This document shows positions 53,702-64,000 of a DNA stretch of 64,000 nucleotides, piece after piece (position 1 is the stretch's first letter; the number at the start of each line of letters is the position of its first letter). A model generated the notes under the pieces. It searched no databases, was not told the DNA's origin, and was given only the letters and a program-made list of their open reading frames with translations. The position numbers and the translations under genes are program-made. The stretch is from Euphorbia lathyris (taxonomy: Eukaryota > Streptophyta > Magnoliopsida > Malpighiales > Euphorbiaceae): NCBI RefSeq assembly GCF_963576675.1, contig NC_088911.1, forward strand, positions 87,201,256 to 87,265,255. The letters are read 5' to 3'.

Positions 53702-56700
53702 ATGGATTTCTTTGTTTGGAATGTCAGAGGTGCGGCGAGCAAGGCAACCCGCATCCATATTAATGATCTCATTAAACAATTTAACCCTTCTTGCTTTGTT
53801 CTTCTGGAGACCAAGGTCAGTGGTGCTAAAGCAGACGAGGTGGTTAGAAAGTTCAAGAGTTGGAATTGTGTCAGATTGGAGGCTACGGGCCGGGCTGGGG
53901 GGATTTGGTTCTTTTGGAAGCCAGGTCAAGTCAATATTGATATTGTTACTATGGACAGTCAATTCATCCATAGTAAGGTGTGTCTCCCGAGTAATAAACC
54001 CTTCTTTGTCTCCTTTGTTTATGCCGACCCTGTTTTGACTAACCGAAGAAGGATGTGGGAGATTCTTCATTCTATTAGTTCCAATATGGTGGAGGCGTGG
54101 TTGGTTGCCGGGGATTTTAATGACATTGCCACCTTGAGTGATCAGAGAGGCGGGGGTAATCATTATATTAACCGATGTCTTAACCATAAACATAGTATGG
54201 ATCTTTGTGGTCTGTCGGACCTGGGAGCTGCCGGGCACAAGTATACCTGGAAAAGGAACAGTGTGTTCGTTCGTTTGGATAAGGTGTATGCTAATGTTGC
54301 TGCTATCTGTAGGTTTCCTGAGGTCAATGTGCTTAATCTTCCTTTCCGTCACTCTGACCATTGCCCTATCCTTATTAGGATGGTCAAAGGAAACCGGATG
54401 AAAGGTAACAGACCTTTTAGGTATCTTGTGGCGTGGGACTCTCACCCCGAGTTTAAGGCTTTTGTTAAAAACAACTGGCATCCTCACTCCAATGTCCTTC
54501 TCGCTGCTGAGGAGTTCAGGAAGAATGTGGCTGGTTGGAACAAGAACATCTTTGGTCACATTATCAGAAGGAAGAACAAGCTCTTGAGAAGGATGGAAGG
54601 CATCCAACGTTGCTTAGAGGTCCGCTTCGACCACAGCCTGAATGGTCACCTTAGATCTCTTCAGAACGAGTTGGAAGCTGTGCTTAGATAGGAAGAGCTT
54701 CTTTGGTTCCAGAAATCTAGGAAGACTTGGATTCAAGATGGCGATCGGAACACCAGGTACTTCCACCTCTCTACGATCATTAGAAGACAGAGAAATAGGA
54801 TCGATGCTATAAAGGACGCCAATGGTGTTTGGATTTTTGAGGAGGAGGACATTCGGCGTCTTGCCCTTGATTTCTACAAAGACCTATTCAGAGAGGAAGC
54901 GGTGAACTTGGAGAGCGCCTACTCTGATACCTCCTTTCCTCGGCTTGGGGAGGATGCTATTAAGGATGCTTTCTATCCTATTGACCGAAAAGAAATTGAT
55001 CTGGCCTTCTCTAGCATCGGTTCCACTAAGGCTCCTGGGATTGATGGAATCCCCGCTAGCTTCTATCACAAACACTGGGATACCGTGAAAGAGGGTATTT
55101 ACAGCTTCGTGTTAGGAGTTTTTGGTGGTTCTAATGATATCAGGTTAGTTAATAAGACCCTCCTTGTTCTAATTCCTACGGTTGATAAGCCCTCTTCCTT
55201 CCTCCAAATGAGACCTATCAGCCTTTGTAATGTTTTGTACAAAGCTATTACCAAGATTGTGGCTAATAGAATCCGGAAGATCCTGCCAGATATTATTAGC
55301 CAGAATCAAGGGAGCTTTGTGCCTGACAGACAAATGATGGATAACGTTGTCATTGCCCAGGAGGTTGTCCATTCCATGAAGATTAAGAAAGGTAAGAAAG
55401 GGATTGTGGCTCTTAAACTAGACCTGGAGAAAGCCTATGATAGACTTAACTGGAGTTTTCTTCTGGATAGTTTAGCCAAAGCTGGTATCCTGGATAACTG
55501 GAGGAATTTGATTGAGAAGTGCATCTCCTCTCTTGTGTTCCAGGTTATGATTAATGGGGACATGTCTGATGATTTCTCTCCCTCCAGGGGTATTCGTCAA
55601 GGGGATCCTATGAGTCCCTTCCTTTTTGTTATTGCCATGGAAAGACTTGCCCACCTGATCCAAGAAGCGGTGTGCAAGGGGTCTCTCCACCCTGTTTCCA
55701 TCAGCAAACATTGCCCCCCTGTTACCCATCTGTTCTTTGCGGATGAAGTGATGCTCTTCGTGGAGGGGAATGTGGAGCAAATTAAGGTGGTTATGGATAT
55801 CCTCAATCGTTTTTGTGATGCTTCTGGCCAGAAGATTAATATCCAGAAGTCCCGTATGCTTTGTTCTAAAAACATGGACAACAGCTTGTGCAAAAGACTT
55901 AGTGAGATTTCTGGCATCCCCCTGACTCATTCGTTGGGGAAGTATCTTGGGGTCCCTCTTCATAGCGACAGGGTCTCCAAAGCCTCCTTCAAAGACATTC
56001 TGGATAAAACTAACAGTTCGTGTGCTAGCTGGAAAGCTAATTCTCTTTCCCTTGCTGGTCGCCTTACCTTAATCCAATCTGTTAACTGTGCGGTTCCGAA
56101 TCACATCATGCAAGCCTGTAAGCTCCCTGAGCCGGTTCTTAACGAGCTTGATAAGATTAATCAGCGTTTTCTTTGGGGAGAGTCTGGTGAGGGGAGAAAG
56201 GTTCACCTGGTCCCTTGGAAGGAAGCCTGCCAGCCTAAAAGCAGGGGGGGTCTTGGTATAAGGCAAGCCAAGGACAATAATAAGGTCCATTTAATGAAGC
56301 TCCTTTGGAGAATGTGGCAGTGTCCCTCCTCTCTTTGGGTTCGTCTTCTGCGCGGCAAGTATCGGAAGGACAAAATCTTTGGAGGCCCGAAGGAGAGGGT
56401 TGTCAACTGCTCGTTCCTTTGGAAAGGGCTTAGCGCAGTTTTTGCTGAGTTCTGTACGGGGATTGGCCTGGAGGTGGGCAATGGTAAATCTATTAGTTTC
56501 TGGGATGACACCTGGATTGGTGATAAGCCGTTGATTGATCTGTGTAGATCCCCTCCGCCAAATGATATCCGTCCCTGGAAGGTTGCCGATGTGGTGGACT
56601 CGGAGGGAGATTGGATCTGGTCAAAGTTCGACTCCTTCCTTAGCCTGGAGATCCTCCTTAAGATTAGAGGAGTTAAAGTTAGCAATCAAGATGAGGATAA

Positions 56701-57802
56701 AGACAGGCACTGCTGGGCCTTGACTAATAATGGTCTCTTTTCTTGTAAATCGGCCTATGAAGCTTTTTCCCCTAACAGGGCTGATCCTCCTTTGGAGATT
56801 TGGAAGACCATTTGGGCCCTTAAAGTCCCTTATCGTATTAGGAGTTTCCTATGGCTAGGAGTTAAGGACAGGTTGCTCACTAATGCTGATAGGCACAAAA
56901 GGCATTTGGCTGAGTCAGGTGCCTGTAGTAGGTGCAGAGGCCAGGTGGAATCCTTGTGTCATGCTTTGAGGGATTGCCCTAATAGAAAAAAGATTTGGGA
57001 AGGGATTCTCCCTTACCACACCCTTCCTTCTTTCATGGCTTATTTTGCAGCTGACTGGTTCTCTGATGGTGTCAATGGGAAGTTGTTGGCTAACATAGAG
57101 CACGGTGACATTTTCTTCGCTATTATCTGTCACCAAATTTGGAAATGGAGGAATGAAGAGTTATTTACCGAGAAGACTACCCTTATCCCTGACTTACTTG
57201 CTTTCTTCTCCAAAAAGCTCTCGGTTATTTTAAAAAGCTATGAAGGGGAGCCCCCGGTTAGACCCTCCCCGGTTAAAGTTGTCCATTTAGTGGGTTGGAA
57301 TAAGCCTAGAGAAGGGGTTGTTAAGCTGGATACGGATGGATCTTGCCTAAGCAATGGCAGAATTGCTGCCGGAGGTGTTCTTCGGGATGCTGGTGGCGCT
57401 TGGCTGGCTGGGTTTACCCATAACTTGGGGATGGGCTCGTCCTTTTCTGCGGAGCTCTGGGGTATTCTGTCAGGTATTAAGCTAGCCATTCGCATGGGGG
57501 TAAAGAGGCTTTCGGTGGAGTCTGACAATCTGGAGGCAATCAACAGGATTTCGGATAGCCAGGCTGTTTGTCTTATTAGCCAGAATCTTGTCAAAGCTAT
57601 TTCGAGGCTTCGTCCTGCTTTCGAGACTCTTAGTTTCTCCCATATTTATAGGGTGCAAAACCGCGTGGCGGATCGCTTGGCTGCTGCTGGGCATGGGGGG
57701 ATGTTAGGTGTTTCTACCCTTTCTGTTTCTCCTCGTTTTCTTTTGTCTATTCTTCTCGAGGATAGGGTTGGGGTCAGTCTTCCTAGACTGATCCCGGGTT
57801 AG
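53702..57802 (+). pseudogene. LINE ORF2: endonuclease, reverse transcriptase, RNase H; one in-frame stop
   Basis: Endonuclease motifs are complete (WNVRG, LLETK, VAGDFND, RLDKVYAN, SDHCPI; residues 1-235). A TAG at 54689-54691 interrupts the linker, and the same frame runs on to 57802. RT follows, with LNKTLLVLIPTV-like, RPISLCNVLYKAITKI, GSFVPDRQMMDN, ALKLDLEKAYDRL and RGIRQGDPMSPFLF. The catalytic box reads FADEVMLF where plant L1s have FADD, so the second aspartate is Glu. Next is the zf-RVT region (HCWALTNNGLFSCKSAY, SFLWLGVKDRLLTNADR, CSRCRGQVES) and then an RNase H with D in KLDTDGS, E in FSAELWG and D in ESDNLEA. The stop and altered active site suggest this copy cannot retrotranspose unaided. 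Confidence 0.9.
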
Positions 57803-57863
57803 GTTTTTTGTTTCGTTTGTTTTCTTTTCCTTTCCTACCCAAAAAAAATAAATAACTACAAAA

Positions 57864-58765
57864 TGAATAAGGTATTTACTACAAAAAAAAAAAAAAAAAT
57901 CTATTATTATAAAAATTTAATATATCATTGCATTTTTAAAGTTTTTTTTTTAAATGTTCAGCTTATTAATAATGGATTCTAAATGAAGTTAACATTAAAT
58001 TTAATTGATATGATTTAATAATTTAGTTGTCTATAATTACATGTTTTTGAAACTTAATAAACAAATATTCCATAAGGATGGAAAAAGTTTAAAATTACAT
58101 TATTTACTTATTTTTTAATAATTAAATTTAAAATAGTTTTCTTACCAAAAAAAAAAAAAATTTAAAATAGTTTGATATTTAATGTGGATTGTATTTAAAC
58201 AGGTATATGTTTAATAATTGAATTTAATTTATTTTAAAGTAAGCATTTTTTTCAATCATACAAACAATAAAAAAAATTAACATAGTTAAATAGTATATAA
58301 TTGAAAAATAAATAATTCAAATATAATTTTTTTTGTCAGTTTTACTTTTATATGGTCTTGCTTTTCTTGAGTTTTTTTTTTTACTTTTTAAATTTCTTAA
58401 CAACCGAATTATAGAAAATATATCATTTAATATGATTGAAAACAAATTTATTTATGAAAATAGAAAAATAAATAAAAATGAAAGTCTAAAATAAAATTTT
58501 TAGATTAAATAAGTATTTTTTTGGAATAAATTTTTTTTGTTTTTCAACCCACAGTATATTTTTTAAACAATTTAGTAATCATTGAATTAAAAAAAAAATA
58601 TGTATTTAATGTTATTGATATAATTTAATATTTATTTAGCTATTAAATAAATTAATATACAAGCAATATTAGTCTTCATTTCTTTTTTAAAAATTAGAAC
58701 TACAAAAAATTCAAGTTTTTTGGAATCATAAATATTTTTTCTTTCAATTATATATATATATATAG
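57864..58765. other. Very AT-rich DNA, no gene
   Basis: Poly-A/T tracts and TTTAAT-rich sequence on both strands; no frame or repeat unit stands out. Confidence 0.6.
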
Positions 58766-59995
58766 GGGAGGGATCAAGTGAGAACCCTCCTTTAGGTGAG
58801 GACACTTTGTTATGTGAGAACTAGATGAAACGACGTAGTTTTGATACCTTTAATTAAAGATTAAATAAGAAAATGAGGATGGAGGGATTCGAACCTGGGT
58901 CAAGGGCATAGGAAGAGTGTAGCGCCCGCCATATTTAATTTTGTTTGTTTATTATATAATTCCTTTATTTATATATTATTAAGTGCCTCTGATGTTAAAA
59001 AAAATTCAATACTATATTTTTTAAATAAAAATACGTTTGCTTTAGTTTATTCATTATATAATTCTTTTATTTATATATTATTAATTGTCTCTGATGCTAA
59101 AAAAATATAATACTATATTTTTTAAATAAAAATACGTTTGCTTTAGTTTGTTCATTATACAATTCTTATTTATATATTATTAAATGCATCTGATGCTAAA
59201 AACTATATTTTTTAAATAAAAATATATTATATATTTTAATAAAATTTTATATTAATATTTTATTTATATAAGAAAATATATTTTTTAAAACATACGTTAG
59301 AACATATATTTTAACTTTTAAAACACGAACTATAAAGTTTAGAACATACGACATATTTTTTAGAATATACGTTATGTTTTTTAGAACATACGTTATGTTT
59401 TTTCGAACATGAGTTATAAATTATATTATAGAACAAATGCAAAAATGAACTAGATATCTACTGATTTTTTAGAAATTTATACTTAATTTTTAGAACACAC
59501 ACTATAAACTTTAGAACATACGTTATGTTTTTTAGAACATACGTTGTGTTATTTAGAATATGAGTTATAAATTATATTATAGAACAAATGCAAAAATAGT
59601 CCATATAATATTTTTTAAATAAAAATATATTATATATTTAATAAAATTTCATATTAATATTTTATTTATATAAGAAAATATATTTTTTAAAATATACGTT
59701 ATAACATATATTTTAACTTTTAAAACATGAACTATGAAGTTTAGAACATACGACATATTTTTTAGAACATATGTTATGTTTTTTAGAACATGCGTTATGA
59801 TTATATTACAGAACAAATGCAAAAATGATCAAGATATCTATTGATTTTTTTAGAACATTAGACTTAACTTTTAGAACACAAACTATAAACTTTAGAACAT
59901 ACGTTATGTTTTTTAGAACATAAGTTATGTTATTTAGAATATGAGTTATAAATTATATTATAGAATAAATGCAAAAATGGTCCATATGGATTAAA
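58766..59995. repeat. AT-rich repeat complex with TTAGAACATACGTTATGTTTT words
   Basis: It starts GGGAGGGATCAAGTGAGAAC. 58946-59230 holds three units of about 100 bp (CTCTGATGCTAAAAA ... TACGTTTGCTTTAG). 59217-59620 and 59621-59990 are two copies of a roughly 400-bp unit ending GAACAAATGCAAAAATRGTCC, each with several TTAGAACATACGTTATG words. Probably a non-autonomous transposon family; ends not defined. Confidence 0.65.
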
Positions 59996-61400
59996 AATAA
60001 GTATGGTGTTCATGTCTTGAAACTTCCAAGAAATAGCATTTAATGTGGTTGATATGGTATGATTACTTATTTGACTATTAGGATTAAAAATATATATATA
60101 AAAAAAAGTCTAAAACAAGTATGGTGTTCATGTCTTGAAACTTCCAAGAAATAATTGTTTTTGGCATCATATGTCATAAGAAAAGTCTAAAGCAAGTATG
60201 GTGTTCATGTCTTGAAACTTCCAAGAAATAATTGTTTTTGGCATCATATGTGTTTCTTTTATTTGACATTATTTATATACAATTAATGCACATAAATTAT
60301 TAAAATATAGTTTTGTTTATTTTTTCCTACATATATAATCTAACTTTTTTAAGAAATTTATCTATATCTTAAGTCATTTTTTATGAGTAATGTTTAATAT
60401 TATTTAATTTTTTGATCTTAGTAAAATTAATTAAATAATACATATTGTTTGAAAAACAATATTAAACTTTTACTATATTTTTTATTAAAGAATTCATTCA
60501 TACATTCTTGTATTTTTTTAGCATTTTTCAAGTATTTCAAATGGTTAGTAATTGAATTTAAAAAACATAGCATTTAATGTGGTTGATATGGTATGATAAC
60601 TTATTTGACTATTAGGAATAAAAATATAAAAAAAAAAATCTAAAACAAGTATGGTGTTCATGTCTTGAAACTTCCAAGAAATAATTGTTTTTGGCATCAT
60701 ATGTCAAAAAAAAAGTCTAAAGTAAGTATGGTGTTCATGTTTTGAAACTTCCAAGAAGTAATTGTTTTTGGCATCATATGTGTTTCCTTTGTTTGGCATT
60801 ATTTATATACAATTAATGCACATAAATTATTAAAATATAGTTTTGTTTATTTTTTTCCTACATATAATCTTGAGTCATTTTTAATGAGTAATGTTTAATA
60901 TTTTTTAATTTTTTGATCTTAGTAAAATTAATTAAATAATATATATTGTTTAAAAACCAAAAATAAAACTTTTACTATATTTTTTATTAAATAATTCTTT
61001 CATACATTCTTGCATTTTTTTTAGCATTTTTCAAGTATTTCAAATTGTTAGTAATTGAATTTAAAAACCATAGCATTTAATGTGGTTGATATGATATGAT
61101 AACTTATTTGACTATTAGGATTAAAAATACATATAAAAAAAAGTCTAAAACAAGTATGGTGTTTATGTCTTGAAACTTTAAAGAAATAATTGTTTTTGGC
61201 ATCATGTGTCATAAAAAAAAAAGTCTAAAGCAAGTATGGTGTTCATGTCTTGATACTTACAAGCAATAATTGTTTTTTGGCATCATATGTCATTTTATGT
61301 GTGTCATAAATTGTCATGTTATATGTTTTTTTGTTTGACATTATTTATATACAATTAATGCATATAAATTATTAAAATATAGTTTTATTTATTTTTTTCT
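59996..61400. repeat. Tandem array of a roughly 0.5-kb unit, about 2.7 copies
   Basis: CATTTAATGTGGTTGATATG starts units at about 60037, 60571 and 61074 (spacing 534 and 503). Each unit contains two copies of an 80-90 bp sub-repeat (AAGTATGGTGTTCATGTCTT, GAAACTTCCAAGAAATAATT, TTTGGCATCATATG). No coding frame. Confidence 0.85.
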
Positions 61401-62578
61401 TACGTATATAATTTTGATTTTTATTGTTTTTGTGAGATACATATAATAAACATATATAAAAAATTATTTATATACATTTAAGTTAAAATGGATTTTAATA
61501 TATGTAAATACAATAAAATAATATTTTTTGTACAATACATTATACAGTACTATTTTTTCAAAAAAACTTTAGATTTATAGTTTTTTTAAAATTTATTAAT
61601 AATTAAAAGTTATATAAAAAAACTAACATTAAATGCTATTTAATATGATTGGATAAGTTATTTCTTCAACTTTCCATACAATAACTTTTTGAGAGTTTAA
61701 AAAATTACATTTTCAATAATCTATCATTTAATGTTATTTGTCCTATTCCATATAATTTCTTACCTATTATTTGAAATCCATATGTCAGTAAAAATAGGAT
61801 TTAATATACATAAATATAACATGATATTATTTATAGTAGATAATATAGAATACTATTTTTTTACAAAAAGCTTCAAATTTATACTTTTTTAAAACTTATT
61901 AATGATTATATATATAAAAAAACAAACTAGCATTCAATGTCATTTAATATGTTCCCATTTTTCCATACAATAACATTATTATTTTCTTCCCTATTTCAAA
62001 CCCATATGCCATTTAATGTTTGCCTCAAATTGTCATGTTATTTTTCTTTTGTTTTACCTTATCTATATACAATAATCTATATACATTATTACTAAAGAGT
62101 TTTTCTTTTCTATACATATATACTTTTGATTTTTTATTGGTTTTGTCTTAGATAAATATAATAAATATATATAACTTTGTATCAAATGTTTTAAAATTAT
62201 TTTTCATCAATTGTTTTATTTTTTAAGAGTTTTAAACTAATTTGTTAACATTTTTTTTATCTACTTTGTTACAAATCTTTTTATTTTTAGTATTTTAAAA
62301 GTAATGCTTACATTTAATAATACTATTTTTACAATAAAACTTTAAATTTATAATTTTTTTAAATTTATCAATAATTATATATAAAAAACAAAGTATTATT
62401 TAATGTCATTTAATATGTCCCCACTTTCCATACAATAACTTTTCAAGATAAAAATATATATCTTCAATAATTTAGCATTTAATGCTATTTGTCATACTCT
62501 CTCTCATGAAGATCAAAATTTCTATAAATGGAACATCACATGTACACTTACATTCACCCAACCTCACTAGCTTTTACA
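61401..62578. other. AT-rich DNA with degenerate CATTTAATGTCATTTAATATG words
   Basis: No gene. It looks like eroded copies of the adjacent arrays. The last bases (TTTACA, 62573-62578) flank the copia LTR and may include its 5-bp target duplication. Confidence 0.5.
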
Positions 62579-62835
62579 TGTTGGATGAATGATTTGATAA
62601 TGATAGGAATATGGAGATAGACAGATAAGTAATAGGCACAATAATGAATTGAATCAGCTTAATGATTATGGCTCAGAGGCCTTGTATTTATAGTGAGCCA
62701 ATAATAGTTTGTATAGGAATACAATACATAAGTATAGTCGTATTGAAACTCTACCTAGCTAGGAATATAGACAGAGTAAAACTCTAACTAGATAGGAATC
62801 TATTTACAGAGATAATTAGAATATTATCTCTAACA
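62579..62835 (-). repeat. 257-bp 3' LTR of the minus-strand copia element
   Basis: On the minus strand it starts TGTTAGAGATAATATTC right after a TTGAGGGGGGG purine tract and ends CATCCAACA. A TATA-like CTATAAATA is present on the same strand at about 62690. Confidence 0.85.
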
Positions 62836-63998
62836 CCCCCCCTCAAGCCGATGGCGGGCACGAACGAAGAGGCGGGAGCATAGCATCGTGAAACGAGCCG
62901 GAGCTAGCGGCTTGGTGAGTATGTCTGCAACCTGATCATCGGTTGGAATAAATCTGACACTGAGAAATCCTCTGTGAACTTGTTCATGAACAAAATGGTA
63001 GTCTAGCTCAATGTGTTTCGTGCGAGCATGAAACACTGGATTTGAGGTGAGATAGATTGCTCCAACATTGTCACACCATAAATGAACCGGGGTGGGTAAT
63101 GGAAATCCGAGATCCGAGAGAAGAGATTTGAGCCATAGTAGTTCGGCAGTGGCATTTGCTACTGCTTTGTATTCGCTCTCTGTTGATGATCTGGCTATTG
63201 TGGGTTGCTTGCGGGTCTGCCATGACTATGCCAAAATCTGATGTACCCTGAACATAGCGTGGATCGTCGATCATCAGGACACCCTCCCCAATCACTATCT
63301 GAGTAGCAATGGATGTGCTGTATTGGTTTGACAGACATGACTATGCCAAAATCTGATGTACCCTGAACATAGCGTAAAACCCTCTTCACTCCTTTCCAGT
63401 GTTCATCAGTTGGACAGTGTAGAAACTGATATAATTTGTTAACTGCAAATGCAATGTCAGGACGAGTGAATGTTAAGTATTGAAGTGCCCCCACAATGCT
63501 TCTATATTCATCTCCAGAGGTTAAGCTGGTGCCTAGCTCCTTCGAAAGTGTTGGTGTGGTGGCCATGGGCGTTAGTGTGGGCTTGGAGTCAATCATCTTC
63601 ACTCTGTCGAGGATGTCAGCCACATACTTGGCTTGACACATGTGAATGCCATCCTTCTCATATCGGATCTCAATTCCAAGAAAGTATTCTGCTTTGCTAA
63701 GATTGCGAATGGGAAACTCACGTTCGATGGCTGCAATAGTGTTGGTGATGTGTGCCGGGTGGTTCTCTGTTATGAGTATATCATCAACATAGCACAGAAT
63801 GTAAGTCTTTTCAGTATCGGTGCGTCTGATGAACAAAGAGTTGTCAGCCTGTGACATTTTGTACCCTAGGGAGAGGAGGAATGTTCGAAGACGAGTGAAC
63901 CATTCTCGCGGTGCTTGCTTCAATCCATAGAGACTCTTTTTGAGAAGGCAGACATGATCTGGTTGATCACTATCCCGAAACCCCTGCGGTTGTTCCAT
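62830..63998 (-). pseudogene. pol: Copia reverse transcriptase and RNase H, disrupted by a 40-bp duplication
   Basis: The minus strand from 63998 gives RT segments [14 protein letters not shown] and catalytic CYVDDILIT, then RNase H (HCYSDSDWGGCPDDRRST). At about 63260 the frame is lost in a duplicated 40-bp block. RNase H then resumes in another register ([32 protein letters not shown]) and ends with [16 protein letters not shown] and [13 protein letters not shown] at 62830. The N-terminal part of Pol is outside the window. Confidence 0.85.
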
Positions 63999-64000
63999 AT

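Larger units (their letters stand above)
51493..57848 (+). mobile_element. Full-length L1-type LINE
   Basis: Flanked by the perfect 15-bp direct repeat TAAATAACTACAAAA (51478-51492 and 57849-57863). It ends in a short A-run (57841-57848) after a T-rich 3' UTR, which fits target-primed reverse transcription. It contains ORF1 and ORF2 separated by 33 bases. The intact ORF1 and exact duplications suggest a fairly recent insertion into AT-rich repeat DNA. Confidence 0.92.
62579..64000 (-). mobile_element. Small Ty1/copia element, 3' part (Ale/Retrofit-like)
   Basis: Minus-strand RT, RNase H, PPT and 3' LTR. The rest of the element lies beyond 64000. The short LTR and the pol wording suggest the Ale/Retrofit group; that assignment is tentative. 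Confidence 0.8.

Noticed and set aside
53537..54607. 356-codon minus-strand frame over LINE ORF1/ORF2
   Set aside because: Shadow of the endonuclease frame, which has all catalytic motifs.
58875..58905. A tRNA gene
   Set aside because: Only a B-box-like block is present; no acceptor, D or anticodon arms could be folded.

Overview
The window is nuclear DNA of a flowering plant, most likely a eudicot. It holds one large host gene with plant-type introns (29.4-45.7 kb) surrounded by plant-specific retroelements: Tat-type Ty3/gypsy, Sirevirus-type Ty1/copia, a plant L1 LINE, a small copia element and several MITEs. No bacterial, organellar or CRISPR features were seen.

Layout. 1-17454: a Ty3/gypsy element of the Tat lineage, lacking only most of its 5' LTR at the window edge. 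It carries gag, protease with G-patch, RT, two RNase H domains and integrase, with several breaks. Between pol and the 2964-bp 3' LTR it carries an ANTISENSE six-exon gene. This encodes an uninterrupted 672-aa plant-mobile-domain (PMD) protein, and a 39-bp tandem array lies beyond its promoter side. 17455-26449: a decayed Sirevirus-like Ty1/copia element. The Tat element sits inside its gag, beside the zinc knuckles, so its left half lies outside the window. 26450-26640: an older Ty3/gypsy RT relic on the minus strand, into which the Sirevirus inserted, giving a three-level nest. About 27.6-28.2 kb: a decayed LINE ORF1 on the minus strand.

29424-45671: the only clear host gene, an intact 14-exon homologue of URB1/Npa1, a nucleolar factor of early 60S ribosome assembly (2581 aa predicted). 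Its promoter carries two site II and two telo-box motifs, typical of plant ribosome-biogenesis genes. Its introns hold two MITE-like elements and a recent 265-bp tandem duplication.

46.0-51.2 kb: a heavily duplicated stretch with an orphan first-exon-like ORF and three decayed copies of coiled-coil plus half-RING exons, mixed with copies of one MITE. 51493-57848: a full-length L1 LINE with 15-bp target-site duplications. Its ORF1 is intact, but ORF2 has one stop and an altered RT active site. 57.9-62.5 kb: very AT-rich DNA built of several tandem repeat families. 62579-64000: the 3' part of a small minus-strand Ty1/copia element with a 257-bp LTR.

The strongest candidates for undescribed biology are in the Tat element: the intact spliced antisense PMD gene in an otherwise broken element, four tandem capsid-like modules in Gag, three consecutive nested hairpins starting at the pol stop codon, and a palindrome array just upstream of the LTR TATA box. 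All exon structures were deduced by hand from GT/AG sites and reading-frame continuity. No alignment or database search was run.
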